Positions 12,300-25,575 of a stretch of DNA of 64,000 nucleotides are shown here, in pieces. The notes below the pieces were generated by a model. The model did no database searches, was not told the DNA's origin, and was given only the letters and a program-made list of their open reading frames with translations. Origin of the DNA: Acanthacorydalis orientalis (lineage: Eukaryota; Arthropoda; Insecta; Megaloptera; Corydalidae). Each line of letters begins with the position of its first letter. The stretch's first letter is position 1. The stretch is from positions 5,202,089 to 5,266,088 of the forward strand of contig CM068322.1 in NCBI GenBank assembly GCA_034766995.1, in the 5' to 3' direction. A program made the translations under genes and the position numbers.

Positions 12300-12890
12300 A
12301 GATATTCTAGATATCATAGATCATGTCAAGGAGCAGTAAATTGTAAAACCAGTTATTGTAAAACCACCACACCGGGGCGAATGATTAATAGTATAAAAAG
12401 AGTACGGCTCTTTCTTGATTACTTCCTACCGTAAATACGTAATCGCCGCAAATTAATTCACATTGTGTGTACTGCTTACTTACGTTCGCAAACGTTCAGG
12501 CAATACGTATCACTTTAATCCTACTATTTCTCTTAGAAGTTGAACGACACGACGATAAAATGAATCGGTCGCATGTCATCCATCCAGTCCCATAAATACG
12601 TCCGTCTCCGTACATGTGGTATGGTGGTGGCGGTGCTGTGGATGTGTGAGCAAAGGTCTTCATGTCACCAACGTCACCCGACAACAAGCAACCACTGCCT
12701 GAGTGATGGATAAATGAATTTGGGTCACCGACTCACTAAAAGACTGAAAGTATGTTTTTGACGTAAAAGATATTTGCTACACTTTTTTTAATCCGCTCGA
12801 TTTTGTTTTCACGTACAGGCTAATATTTTGTGCACGTGTTCCACGTTGAAAATAAGTGCGTTTGTTGGCCGTATTTGAGTTTATTCGTTT
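12300..12890. other. CpG-containing higher-complexity island; possible minus-strand exon
   Basis: Sequence complexity and CpG content are clearly above the surroundings. On the plus strand AGTATAAAAAGAG (about 12390) resembles a TATA box. On the minus strand a pyrimidine-rich TTTCAGTCTTTTAG (ending about 12738) could be a splice acceptor and AACGTAAGTAAG (about 12485) a splice donor, enclosing about 250 bp. The segment has an open stretch including a TAPPPPYHMYGDGRIYGTGW peptide that starts without a good ATG and stops before the donor. I do not recognise it. It may be a host exon, a promoter or a conserved non-coding element; the coding call is weak. Confidence 0.3.
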
Positions 12891-13558
12891 CGAGTTAATT
12901 TAAAGAAAATAATTTGAAAGACGACTCATTACTTTTCATTTAATAAAACATTTAATTTATAGATGTTTTTAACAATGACTCACGGGTAATAATAGTAACA
13001 ATGACTCATGATTAATTATTATTATTATTAAATAATTCATTATTATAACTGATTTGAAATACAATATAAAGAATATAGAATTTATATCTAATTTGCATCA
13101 TTTGAATGAAAGATTCATAATACTAAAATTTGAGTGAAATTCGAATTTAAGTAAATACAATAAATTTTAAATAAATAGTAATATTTTAATATTTTAGTAA
13201 TTTCTAATAATTTCATCTAATAAAATCAAAAGTAGTTAAACTTTTTAAAAATAAGTACTAATACTACTTATATTATCTTAAATGTTTTAATATCTAACTA
13301 ATTAATTAATATAGTGCAGCAGTGGAATTTACTTTTATTATTCTTATTCAAATATACAACTAGTTTCAAGAACATAAAAACGTGAACATATAAATATATT
13401 TTCTCTGTATAGTAGATTACTCACATGCTTCGAAAATTAATCAGAAAATTCTGATCATTCGTCTACACTTCTGTCTTTCACCACTGTAATTGAAAGCTAT
13501 GAACGTAAAATGCAAAGTTTATTTTGCAAGAAAACGTGCTTGTAAAAGTGCTATAAAA

Positions 13559-13559
<1 letters not shown>
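12891..13559. other. AT-rich non-coding DNA
   Basis: No gene or element recognised; short ATT repeats near 13015-13045. Confidence 0.5.

Positions 13560-13648
<89 letters not shown>
13560..13648. repeat. (TA)n microsatellite
   Basis: About 88 bp of uninterrupted (TA)n. Confidence 0.98.
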
Positions 13649-13655
<7 letters not shown>

Positions 13656-16310
13656 CATAAAAACTTTTCTGTAAAAATTAATCACTTCCATGTGAACTAT
13701 TTTTATTTTGTGAAAAGAAAAATAAAATTACACATATTATTGTAATAAAAAACACAAAAAATATTTTATAAAAATCAATACAAGATTCTGTTATATATTG
13801 TTTGTCTTTTTAAAAAACCAAATATCCTACATTATCAAGGAATAACATAAATTATATTGATTGGTCTACTTTTTATAAATTTAATTATATCATTTTATAG
13901 AAAATGCGTATTAAACTTTCTTGATATATTTATTTGACTTCTATGTATAGCAAATAAAATTAAAATTTAAATTCATTAGGTTATAAAATTTTTGACACTG
14001 TGGTTATATTCACTTACCAAATTAATTTACATTCATACAGCGAAATATTCTTTACATAAATATCCAATAATGCATTTTTACCTAAAGTATCAAAATAGTC
14101 AGTTATTGGACATTTTGATAAAGAAAATTCGTGTTTATTAAGATATTAAATTATATGTGAAACTATTTTGTTACAGTTATGTAAAAAAATAAGTATCCGT
14201 TAAATATTTTAAAAAGAATGAAACCATTTTCTATATATATATAATTCTGTAATTAACGATTCTGAATTTTCAAAATAGTTTTTAATGATTAATATTGTCA
14301 ATAGACCAATATCAAAAAATATAAAGAAAATAAAATGTGCATTTATATTATTTAATATTATATTATCTCTTGCAGCATTCATGTTTTCATTTGAAAAATC
14401 TTAAGATATTGATGGAAATGTATCTAAAATTTAATAAAATTTAATTGATCAATAATTATCATCTAACAAGTAAAGTTTTTTCTGATATTAATAATAAAAT
14501 TTAAGTACTAGTAGTAATAAAGAGATTTTTTCTTTAAAATATAAGTATATACATCATTTCTAAAAAAAAAATTTTTCAATTAAATAAACAATCGAATTTT
14601 TTTTGAGAACATTTTAATTTTTAAAATCAGTAATTCGTAAATTATAGTGCAAGGATAAATAAAGGTAAAATATCAAGTGACGACATGTATGAAGGATGCT
14701 TGATATCTACCACATCCTAAGTAATGCGAAAGATGTGGTACTCTCCACCAAGTTCACATCATGAAAATAATCTACCGCATAGTGTAAGATTTCATATTAT
14801 TCTGTAAAAGCATCGCTCTTTTAGATTGAACTAGTACTTGCTATTCTGTAATAGTTCACCTGGTACATATTTTAGTTCGGCAGAATAGGCCGTTGCGTTG
14901 ATTAATTTACTAATAGAAGGAAATTCATAGTAGACAATACCAACAATATTCCATGACACAAAAATAGTTTTTTCCAAGATGAAACCCAGAATTTTAAATT
15001 TATGATCGTAGGAAATTTAAAGACATATAATGATAAATGCGCTTAGTATTTCTGTACATGATCTATTTTTAACACATGTTAATAATATATCCAAAGAAGA
15101 TTCATATTCCAACAAGGAAGAGCAAGAATATAAGTTTTTGGATAATAATTCATACGAAACAAATTTTCTAAATTCTTATACTTTTTCATATATCTTTAAA
15201 TATAAACGAATTGCTATCGCTTGCTTAGACCGTACTACCGGAGGTAATAACACTAGGAACTAACATAAAATTGGCGGCATACAATATTAGCGTCTTTATC
15301 GACTTGAATTGATATGACAATGCAGGTAACTAAAAGTAAATTCATTATTAAACAAGTTTTAATATAATCATGTCACTTTAATACACAAAATTCTACAATA
15401 AAGCTATTTACACGCTTTCTGAATGTAAGCATAACAAAAAAAAAATGCACTCTTCTAAAAAAAATGTAATTTATCACTCTATCATTTCATTTAGATATTG
15501 TTATATTTTTTAATTGTACTATTTATTAATTCGATTAACATTAATATTATTTAATAAATTATTTACTGTTACAAATGTGGTCAAATGTATGCCAAGAAAA
15601 AAAAATATGATATAATTATCCAGATGATAATATTTAAATATAAATATTCAGAACATAAATTGTCCGGTATGTTTAAATCTCGTTCAATAGAAATATTTCA
15701 GGCATAAAACTTCATTTTCTAAAGACAAATAACGGATATTATTTTTCTTAAATATCATTATATATTATAAATGAATTATATATTTATAGTATTAGCCCTA
15801 CTTCTTATTCTACTATAGGTTTGAATAATAAAAAGGGCCGTATAAAATCCGAAGCATAAAGTAATTACAGAACAACAATCTATAATTGATTTTAATTTGT
15901 TTAATGAATATATTATTCTTTTATTAATCGTGACGATTTGTTAACATTAAAAATGTAAAGATACCAAAATAAAATGACTCCCAACAACAAAATTGTATAA
16001 GTGTATATGAAAAATAAAGCAATTGAAATGTAAATAATTTTATGTCACAAATAAATCAATACAACTAAAGAATATATTATAATTAAGTATTCTCTATTAT
16101 AGCGTAAAATTTCAATTGTAAATATAAATTGTAATATTAAATTAAAGTGTATATAGTAAGACATACAGTTTAATAGAACCCTTTATTTTTTATGAAATAA
16201 AAAAAAATATAAACATAAATCGAAGCATAATCAAACTTATTTTAAGATTTAGGCTGTTATTAAAATTATAATAAAAAGGTGTATAATAATAATATTATCA
16301 AATATAATTC

Positions 16311-16312
<2 letters not shown>
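13649..16312. other. AT-rich non-coding DNA
   Basis: No supportable gene. A 9-bp-arm hairpin (TACCACATC ... GATGTGGTA) lies near 14708-14740. A 77-codon frame at 15030-15263 shows no recognisable motif and is most likely chance. Confidence 0.5.

Positions 16313-16352
<40 letters not shown>
16313..16352. repeat. (TA)n microsatellite
   Basis: About 35 bp of (TA)n followed by CATATATG. Confidence 0.9.
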
Positions 16353-16353
<1 letters not shown>

Positions 16354-18155
16354 TGTTTAAAAATTCACTGTTCAGGGAATTAAATATGGTGTCATTGTCT
16401 TCAACTGTAGACATTATAAAAGTTATCTTTCCTTTCTTCGTTAGCTTTAATAGTAAGAATCAGTGCTTTTGTTTGCTATTTTCCTTGTATACATTATTAA
16501 GTCACTTTTTAAGATAATCTTGCAACTTTTTTCATTATTAAAGTTTTCATCACGGATCTTTCTTTATTAAGTATCTTACTAGTTGTTACTTTGTTCATGT
16601 TTTAAATAGTTTTTTTCTGTTTATTGATATTTATAAGTTCAAAATAACCTTCATTTAATCAAAAGGTTATTAAAAATTCAAAAAAAGTATAAACAAGCTT
16701 AATACAAAAATATATTTCCTATCTGTGATTATTCTGTCAATTGAGCGATAAATAGAATACACAAAAGTATCTTACGTACAGACTAATAAAATAAATTTTA
16801 CTACAAAATCAAATCAATTTACTATAAAAGTGTATTAAACATTAAGACATATACTACAAGCTTTTTTGATATGTTCATCCTTTATTGTCTCGGGCTATTT
16901 TGTTAACGTTAACTATTACAATGTGGTTTTAAGACAAGTAAGATTTTTGTTATATTTTTATTGACAAATATTGTCGTATTAAAAAAATAAATTGAATTCG
17001 TTATAGTACAATAACCTATTTGAACTAAAAAATACTATCGAGCGTAAAGTGTGAGAATAAATGCGAAGAAAAGTGCAAAGATCCTGTTCAGATATATGCA
17101 TTATTGGAAACTCGAGGCCAATAATCTTATTATGGACGATTTACAAATAGTACGTCTGCATATGGCTAAGTATATAAGTGCTCTATAGTCGACAAACATC
17201 TAAAGTTCAAGAATCACATAGAGTATACCCGTATAAATGTTCAGAGATAGCTTTGCATTAATAAAAGGTTAGAAATGTAAGAGAAGAGAATACCTTAGTA
17301 TTATTCGATCGATTATGACGTGTGCGGGTTCGACATGAATTAATCACCCAAAGAACATCAAATGGCAACGGGTGTTTGAAAATAAAAATATACATTTTAT
17401 CTCGTAATAATATTAATTAATGCAAAAAAATACTAATATTTGGCTTTCTATTATCAACGAATTTGTCAGATGACAAGCAAGTTGTATGATGTTGATAAGA
17501 ACAACGAAATTTTTCATACGTATATTCGAGAAGAAAGAACTTTCCGCTAATTATTTATGATTTAATTAGCTCAGATAGCACAATCCGATCGATGTAGATT
17601 TATGATGTCGTTATCGAGTCGACCTTTCTGTAACCATTACATTTAGGCTAATAATAGAATACTTTCGTGAGAAGTTAAGAACTCTGTTAGTTGAATTGCA
17701 ATAAACGGTTTCGTCGGTTTTCGTCACAAAAATGTGATAATAATGTTTTATCTGTGCTAAGATGAGGCATAATAATTTATTCAAAAGTCTTAGTTTTAGG
17801 GTGATTTTTTTGCAAAACATCAGATTATCAAATATTACACATATTGTATCTATTCGTATCATTTTCATATATAATTAAAAACATGGTTTCTCATTATTTC
17901 AAGATGAATACAGAACTACAAGATAAATTAGTTAAATATATGTTTTCTCAGTAAATTTCATCCGATTTCCATAACTTTACATTCTGTCGCCCTATAACTA
18001 TAATTACAAAGGAATAACTTTATGTCGGTAATTGTGTTCAGTAATTTATGTGAATATTCAACTTATATATGTAGGTCTGTTCGTTACATTTATTATTAAT
18101 AGATTATTAAAGAAAATGTATATGTTTTTACAAAATTTAATATTTTGAACAAAAA
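16353..18155. other. AT-rich non-coding DNA
   Basis: No gene recognised. About 17040-17360 is somewhat less AT-rich and free of simple repeats, but I cannot assign it. The 85-codon minus-strand frame at 17611-17868 has no recognisable domain. Confidence 0.5.
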
Positions 18156-18158
18156 TCA

Positions 18159-18240
18159 ATCTCTCTCTTTCTCTGTCTCTCTCCCCTCTCCTCTCTCTCT
18201 CTCTCTCTATATATATATACACATATGTATATATAAATAT
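18159..18240. repeat. (CT)n(TA)n compound microsatellite
   Basis: About 50 bp of imperfect CT/CCT repeat followed by (TA)n and TATGTATATA. CT precedes TA as at 3.86 kb. Confidence 0.95.
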
Positions 18241-18464
18241 TAATGAACACAAATTAGAGGATGTAATTTAGTAGCATGTGAGTAATGCAGATATATTGCA
18301 TGCAGTACACAACATGCTCAGTAGCGTAGTCAAACTTTTATATTTAAATTTCACGTGTAAAAAAATATATAATGATGTATTTTCAGACATTAACGATGTA
18401 GACGGTAAATAAGTTTTTTTTTATAATTATATATTAAAGAATTATAATTATATAATAAGTATAT

Positions 18465-18486
18465 ATATATATATATATATATATAC
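18465..18486. repeat. (TA)n microsatellite
   Basis: A short array of about 20 bp, preceded by two copies of TTATAATTATATA. Confidence 0.85.
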
Positions 18487-18872
18487 TATAAATATTAAGA
18501 ATACGAATAAGTGAATCAAGTATAAATTAAAATCTAATTCTCCAATATCTGATTATACAGATTAGAGGATATAGAATCTAATGCGAAAATATAAAAACTT
18601 CCAACTACTTATATTATATCCACCAATATATTGCATTAAAAAGAAAAAAAATAGTCTTGTAGAAAATTTAAACCATAGTTGAAAATTTATTAACGAGTAA
18701 TATTGAAAAAATATGAGTTATTGTAAATATGATTTTGTAATTACAAAAGATTAGTATCTGTTTATTCTTGACAATTGTTCTTAAAAATCTAAAATTCTTT
18801 GTAGTTATGAACAGTAAATATATACAATACAAATTAAGTTCTTTAAATTAGTGGTTCTTTTATTTTTCCATT

Positions 18873-18874
18873 GA

Positions 18875-18910
<36 letters not shown>

Positions 18911-18912
18911 TC

Positions 18913-18951
<39 letters not shown>

Positions 18952-18957
18952 GGAGAG
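18873..18957. repeat. Palindromic (TA)n then (TA)n(GA)n
   Basis: TTGAGAATATAT...ATATATTCTCAA (18873-18916) is a perfect palindrome around pure (TA)n. A second (TA)n then runs into (GA)n, the reverse complement of the CT-TA order seen elsewhere. Confidence 0.92.
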
Positions 18958-19482
18958 TAAAATACAAACTTCGAAAATAGGTTAAGAATTATTAATTCAA
19001 ATAAATTGTAAAAATCCTAATTATGAACGAATTTTCATATTATTAATTTCTTTAGCGGTTTTCTGCTATCAATTTTTTTTAAATGTATTACTATGATAAA
19101 AAAAGAAGTAAAACATTTTTTTTTAATTTACTAATATATGTCATTTAACTTTACATTAACTTAGGTATTTTTAAGAACCATACGCAGTTATAATATTACC
19201 TATTTGTATCATTATTATTATTTGTTATTACCTATTTTGTATCACGAAAATCTTAAATTCAATGAAAAGAAAACGGTAATATTTTAAAGTATAGTGTGCA
19301 TGTGATAAAATTAATAATTTAAATAAGCACTAAAACATATAAAGTTTCTTATATAATTTATACTTATAATTTAATTGATAATTTACATAAAGTCTTTGAA
19401 TTTGTAATGAAAAAGGATATCCCGAAATAGTATACAATTTCACAATAATAGCCTAACCTCAACATTTTTTGATAACTTAAAA
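18958..19482. other. AT-rich non-coding DNA
   Basis: Nothing recognised up to the TA that marks the target site of the next mariner. Confidence 0.5.
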
Positions 19483-19484
19483 TA

Positions 19485-20054
19485 CTAGATTGGTAGGAAC
19501 ATAATTGTCGTTTATGACCCATAAATTCATACCAATTTTTCTCTTTTTTGATTTTCCTACCTGTTTTAAGTGATCCAGAACTGTTGGATGACTAACGCCT
19601 AACTTTTGTGCAAGCTCTCGCATTGTTGTGCGTGGTTCTGATTCAACTAACGCCTTCAGTTGGTCATTATGAACTGAAGAAGGACGCCCGCGACCTTCTA
19701 CATATTCAAGGCTTTCATCTTCAGCACGAAATTTTTGGAACTACCATTACACCTTACTTTCCTAACAGTACCCACATCAAAAGCATCGTTTAGTTTACGA
19801 GCAGTTTCTGCTGCTTTATCATCCGTTTTGAACTCATTCATAAAATTTGCTATTATTTATTTCTTTTCTATCTTATATTCACCCCAATCAGAAGAAAAAT
19901 TAATATTAAAACCAAAGTCAACGTTACCAAAACATAGACCTAAAAATGTACTTTAAAATGATATTAACATGAGCACAATGAAACGACACTTTTATAAAAA
20001 AAATACGGTTAGAATTCAGAAACAAAAACTGCTATTATTTTCCTAACAACTTAA
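19485..20054 (-). mobile_element. Internally deleted mariner, family M1 copy B, complete
   Basis: A 570-bp element with TA on both sides (19483-19484 and 20055-20056). On the minus strand the 5' inverted repeat reads TTAAGTTGTTAGGAAAATAA. The 3' repeat reads, inward from its end, CTAGATTGGTAGGAACATAA. Between them lies a broken frame with the mariner N-terminal half: KAAETARKL.DAF, then SLEYVEGRGRPSSVHNDQL, SEPRTTMRELAQKLGVSH and VLDHLKQVGKSKK, followed at once by the 3' repeat. The HTH region is fairly well kept, but frameshifts and loss of the catalytic domain leave no functional transposase. It shares its deletion junction with copies A, D and E. Confidence 0.88.
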
Positions 20055-20056
20055 TA

Positions 20057-22414
20057 TTTATTTAATAAATGGTAATGAAGTGATGAGGTATATATTTTCT
20101 TTTATGTTTGTCCTATGTAATCATTATAAATTGTCTCAAAGTAAGAATACTCTTTATAACATTATCAAATAAAAATTAGTATAAAATAACCTTTTTTTTA
20201 AATTAACACATAATTTCCTTATGTGTCTCTAATTTTACGAAAAAGTTTTCTTTTCAATAAATATTTTCTTAAGTTTTTTCAAGAACTTAGTTACTTCTCA
20301 TCAAAGATGTTCTATTATTGAAACAAATATATAGTTTTCTTACAAAGAAAGACAATAAAAATTACTGAAATTAATTAAATAATTATACTAATATCAATAT
20401 TTTATAACTTATGAAAGAATTTTTAATAATTTTAACTTAATAAATAGTTTACTAACAAATAATTAAACGAAGTGTTTTGTTTTTATATAAGTTTTTTAAT
20501 ATGTTACACGTGTTAATAACTCCATCCTTTTTGTATATTTGTGTAAAGAATATATGCCAAATATATACTTCCAGATATGTAAAGTTTATTTTATTGCCGA
20601 TAGACTATTGATAATCTAATATAAATTTGAACATTACTTTTTTCCTTATTCTTTATTTTTTTTATTGTGTGTCGCATTATACAATTTAAGATGAATAATA
20701 TACACTTTGTTAATTTTAAAACATTTTGTCATTATCATATTAAGAGTTTTTGTCATCTTCTTAGTTTTGGATTGAATAAATAATATTTAACATTGGGTTT
20801 TAAATAGTTTTTAACTAATTTCAGGTAAAACAGTTTTTTGTAACAGTACATAGAAATGCTCAGAAGTGGTACAAAGAATATATAAGATGATATATTGATT
20901 TGTAAAATTGTCTTCTTACATATTAGTACACAATTAAATATGATCGAATTTTATATTTAAACTTAAAAAAATATTCAGTCATAGTTTGAATTCAAGTGAT
21001 AGCAAAAAAAATAATCAACATGTAATAAAATTCATCACTAATTAAATTTTCGAGAAATATTAAGGCTCATATTCCGGTCCACTATCCATTTCCCCATATT
21101 CATTTACCATGAAAGAAAGATGCTTCACTACTATAGAACATATAACCGTTTATTACAGTGCCTGAATTGCAGTTCAAACTAAATGTTATTTAAATTGGAT
21201 TTGTATTATCTGAGATAGCCATTCGAAAAAGTAATTCTATCTCGAACATATAACCCTACATAATTTTATTCGTACAACCCCTGTTGTCAGGTACGCTTTT
21301 TTGAATAGGTGCTATTGTGATTATGTTTAAAACCATTAATTACTGATGCAAGAATATTATTTAATGTGTTTGAATATATTTTAAAATTAAACGAACAAAA
21401 TAATTGATTTTGAATATGTATATTAAAAAAATATTAAAAATAGAAATAAGTTAAACAGAGTTTTTACATATTTACTTGATGTACAACGAATGTTAATAAT
21501 AATTTATATTAATTTTATTTGTTTTTTACAACTGTTATTCAATTCCATTATTTGAATTCCAGACGCATTTGAGATTCTAAATGTATTACTGTACGTTGAA
21601 ACCATACACAATAATATTTCAAAGAATGTATTGGTTATTTATTTATTCATCATATATTAATTTAGTTGAAATGCTTAACTTAATCGAAAAGAATTTTATA
21701 CTCATTGTTCATTCTGAATTGTAGTGTTGTATAATTAAATTTTGTTCAAATTTTAAAGCTATACATTTTATAAAAAAAATGGTATGATACATTACGAATA
21801 ATATTAGAGTAAAAATACAGATAAATTTAATTGAGTGACGGCAGTAAAACCCCTGAAAATGTTGTTGGACATATTTACTTATTTAAATAAATATTTTTTA
21901 TTTTGTAAAGTATATTTATCTCAGATCTGACAAATTCCTTTTGTAAATTAAAAGGGAAGGTTTTTAGTCCATTGAGCAACGCATTTCAAATTTTGTCAAT
22001 AAGTAAAATATTTTTCTCTAAAAATTTTTTAAATGAAATAAAAAATTAATTAGTATTAATATATATATATATATATATAATTTAAAAATACAGATTAAGT
22101 TGTTTCAAGAGTAACATCAACGTAATTAAGGTGTTCTCATGTTGCAAATAAATTCCTCTTTGAAAAAGTTCATCAACAGATAAAATATAATCAGTCCCAC
22201 GTTAACACCAACAAGATTAAAGACGAAGAATAATATACATTTACGGATATTTATTTTATTTTTTGATATATTCATATTTTCTTCAATGCAACTATTAATA
22301 AGTTAATTTGTTTTATTGTTCAGTTACAACATAATAACGTTTTTCATAATGCCCACTCTGTTCAAGAATAAAAATAAGTTTTTTTAACATTGTTTATTGC
22401 GCGGTGTTTTTACA
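20057..22414. other. AT-rich non-coding DNA
   Basis: About 2.4 kb without a recognisable gene. A (TA)n run lies at about 22060-22079. A slightly more complex stretch at 21060-21310 could not be assigned. Confidence 0.5.
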
Positions 22415-22560
22415 ATAAGAGGGATCAAACATTTTCAAAACAATTTAAGTCTGAAGACTTTGTAGGCCATTTCATATTTTGTAATGTATTTTCAGTTTTA
22501 ATTGTGATTTAAATGTTGACCCAGTATTTTGAATTATTATTCTCTAATAAGTTTACGTTT
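22415..22560 (-). pseudogene. Tc1-like transposase C-terminal scrap
   Basis: On the minus strand one frame reads NMKWPTKSSDLNCFENV, matching the Tc1 signature WPAQSPDLNPIENVW that carries the second catalytic aspartate. The aspartate is kept in SSDLN. Upstream on the same strand is NNIQYW-like sequence in another frame. The remaining transposase is absent or unreadable, so this is a short decayed fragment. Confidence 0.5.
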
Positions 22561-22571
22561 CAATTTTGTGC

Positions 22572-22575
<4 letters not shown>

Positions 22576-22610
<35 letters not shown>
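22576..22610. repeat. (TA)n microsatellite
   Basis: About 33 bp of (TA)n. Confidence 0.92.
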
Positions 22611-22611
<1 letters not shown>

Positions 22612-23709
22612 ATATCGGAAAAACATTTTAATGCAAATTAAAAATCATGCAATGTGGTTATAACCCCCGCAATTAAAGATTTCATTACAAAAACAATGCA
22701 AAAAATTTCAGTGTAAATGACAATTTTCCACCATTTTTTAAATATGTATTTCTTATTATTACAAACATATGGTAACAGTAATTTACTTTTATCTGCTAGA
22801 AGTTTCACAATATTTTTTAATCTTTGTTGAATAATCATTTCACATCCGAATATATTTTTAATGAATTTTTTTAGGAATACAACTGAACAAAAATGATTTG
22901 TTAAATAATAATAAAAATCTTTTTACTTTGAAATTCTATAATTGTTTACAATATTTATTAATTTGTAACTCAAATTAATAAAATTCATTAAAAAAAGTGA
23001 ATCATTTCCACCAACTGCATTTTCTAAATCTTCTAGTCTAGGTCTTCAAAAATATCGAATCATTAAATATGCAAATATATTAAGTATTAATTTTAAAAAA
23101 AATGTATTTATTCAGTTTTGAACTTAGTACTGACATAGGCATTTCTATTTCTTAATTAATGAATTAGAACTGAAATTCATCAATTGTATATGTATATTAG
23201 CATCAGTACTATTACTATTATAACCATATAACAAACCCTAATGCAATCAATCACCCAATTAATATATAATTTGATTCAGAACCATTAAATTACGATTATG
23301 AGATGATTAGAATAACTAATAGATGCACTTATGTACGTGTGTTTAATTACGAAACGAATTTCTAAATTCTGAAAATATATACTGCAATTCCTCTATTACC
23401 GGACTGAATATAACTCATCAACCGAGAAATATTATGATGTCAGTTGTTGATCTTCACGAACGAGAAACTAGATCTAATGTAAGGACTGATTCGGTTATAT
23501 TAACAAGTTAAACGATACTCTGAGTCCAGCTTGGGATTCGATAGTAAGGTGTTTTACGACTAGTTCGTCATATGCCGATAACTCAAATGTCCATTCATCT
23601 GTATTGAATATTTTTAAATATCTATACTCTTCAATTTTTTATTGTTTCACAGTTCCTTTTATTTTAATAATTAAGTGTTGTTAATTTATTTTACCTTATA
23701 AAAAGTCTA

Positions 23710-23715
<6 letters not shown>
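22611..23715. other. AT-rich non-coding DNA
   Basis: No gene recognised. 23440-23600 is less AT-rich and free of simple repeats but gives no motif. Confidence 0.5.
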
Positions 23716-23797
<82 letters not shown>

Positions 23798-23798
23798 T
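23716..23798. repeat. (TA)n microsatellite
   Basis: Two (TA)n blocks joined by TGTATA hexamers. Confidence 0.95.
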
Positions 23799-23959
23799 GC
23801 ATTTTAAACAGAGTTTGAATTTTTGACAATAGAAATGCGAAATTAAATTACCATATAAAGGATTAATAACGTTTATATATTAAATAATATAAATGAGTAT
23901 ATTTTTATTAAAAAAAAAAATTAGTTAATGTTGTACATGAATACTTTTTTATGAATATT

Positions 23960-23961
<2 letters not shown>

Positions 23962-23993
<32 letters not shown>
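23962..23993. repeat. (TA)n array abutting a mariner end
   Basis: About 31 bp of (TA)n ends exactly where the inverted repeat of the next mariner begins. Confidence 0.93.
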
Positions 23994-23994
<1 letters not shown>

Positions 23995-24804
23995 GTGGGT
24001 CGTTTGATAAGTTTGGTAAATTTTTATAATATGGTGCTCTATTCATTTATTAACGGCTATCAAGTGTCACTTTTCAAACCAGCATAGACGAAATTTCAGC
24101 CAGAAGCGATGCATTGTTCACGTTCTAAAGACGTTTGAAGCGAGTATTGTATCAGTTGCCGCAAAAATGGAGAAAAACGAGTGGGCCTTTTGCATCGATT
24201 CATCACCGTGGATGAAATATAGATCCACCACTATATACCTCAGTCGAAGCAGCAATCATAACAATGCACAATGACTGGTGAAAATGTTCCGAAGAAGGCG
24301 AAGACGACTGGGAAGGTGCTGGGCATTGTTTTTTGGGATTCGGGAGAAATCATCCCAATCGACTACTTAACTAAGGAAAAAACGATAACAGAGCCCTATT
24401 ATACAATATTAATGTATCGTTTGAAAGAAGAGCTAAAACAAAAATGGCCAATATTGGCGCACAAAAAAGTGCACTTTCACCAGAACAACGCGCCGTCCCA
24501 AAAATCGACCGTCGCAATAGTAAAGTTGCACGAATTAGGCTTCGAATAATTCCTCATCCACTTATTTTTCCGGGGTTATTCCAGACTCATGATACGACTT
24601 TTTCCTCTTCCTAAACTTGAAAATTTGGTTGGAAGAAATTCTCACCGAATGAGAATGTGATTACCGCCGTCAATGCCTATTTGGCAGACTCACTGGATCG
24701 AGTGTATAGCGCTGAAATGAAACTATGTAGAGAAATAAAATCGATTTTTTTCAAAAAACGATGTTTAAGTTGCTTTTTTTTACCATACTTACAAACGACC
24801 CCCC
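23994..24804 (+). mobile_element. Mariner lacking its DNA-binding half, family M2 copy 1
   Basis: The 5' end reads CGTGGGTCGTTTGATAAGTT; the 3' end, reverse complemented, reads GGGTCGTTTGTAAGTATGGT. The frame starts at ATGGAGAAAAACGAG (MEKNE, near 24167), the usual start of this mariner lineage, but jumps straight to the segment before the first catalytic block (family FLRRFVTVDE). The HTH domain is therefore deleted. Downstream come WTMTGENVPKKAKTTGKVLG, IVFWDSGEIIPIDYL and VHFHQNNAPSQKS, where the family has HHDNA, so the second aspartate is Asn. Then LHELGFE and a decayed C terminus (VNAYLADSLDRVYSAE). Frameshifts near the start and after LGFE confirm it is dead. The 3' end runs into poly-C. 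Confidence 0.85.
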
Positions 24805-24818
24805 CCCCCCCTCCTCCC

Positions 24819-24849
<31 letters not shown>

Positions 24850-24891
24850 GTACATATACAAATATGTATATATATATATATATATATATGT
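24795..24891. repeat. (C)n(CA)n(TA)n compound simple repeat
   Basis: About 12 C residues, then CTCCTCCCC, (CA)n and (TA)n, immediately following the 3' end of the mariner. Confidence 0.93.
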
Positions 24892-25019
24892 ATATTAATG
24901 TTGGTGGATACAAATATACAATTATCTTGTACATAAATATTTACTTCAGTATAAGCTCGACGTAATTAGTAACAACGAAAGCATTTTTATACAATTCCGA
25001 CAGACTTCAAAAAGCTCAT

Positions 25020-25575
25020 ACAGATATATATTTTTCACATAATCTTCATATTGACGGATTCAACCCTTCACGCTCGTCCATAACCAGCATGGCGTGACGC
25101 GGTAGAACCGTTTACACCGACTAAACAATCCCGTCCGCCCGCGTCGCTAATGTATATTTTAATAAGTCACCCTCTACTCACGCCCGTCACCCCCATTCAG
25201 AAATATATTTCCAGCGATGTGCCGTACGCGTTCTGTACATACGCTCGAACATATCAGCTAATCCACATAGAGATATACATATTTAATGGGGCGCGGGTAA
25301 TTCTGATGCAACACGCAAGATCCTATTTACAATAAATTATTTCGTCGCACACAACATAACACGAGCACAATGTGTAATAGCGTAATGCATATGGATTGAA
25401 TGTCTGCCACACTGCGAAATATCGCTGCCGAAACTGGATTTTGCTACAACAATACCTACGAACGGTGACTGTTACATACATTGTGCGTTGATGAATTTGT
25501 TTCCGAAATTGTTCTACAGAATGTTTCAATGGGATACCGTAAAATTTACAGATAAATACGATCAAATATACAATC
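25020..25575. other. CpG-containing higher-complexity island
   Basis: About 550 bp with far more C, G and CpG than its surroundings (for example GGCGTGACGCGGTAGAACCG, CCCGTCCGCCCGCGTCGC, GGGGCGCGGGTAATTC). It lacks simple repeats and lies between two inverted M2 mariners. Frames of 61 and 80 codons exist on opposite strands, but neither has a recognisable domain. It could be a regulatory region, an untranslated exon or an old element. Confidence 0.35.

Noticed and set aside
12496..12687. A complete 63-codon minus-strand protein-coding gene
   Set aside because: The frame opens at TTG rather than ATG and no family is recognised; retained only as a possible exon.
15030..15263. A 77-codon frame with mixed composition
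   Set aside because: No signal peptide, domain or conserved motif visible; only a little longer than other chance frames.
24271..24549. An intact small protein of 92 codons (MTGENVPKKAK...)
   Set aside because: It is the middle of the M2 mariner transposase; frames are broken on both sides and the catalytic Asp is replaced.
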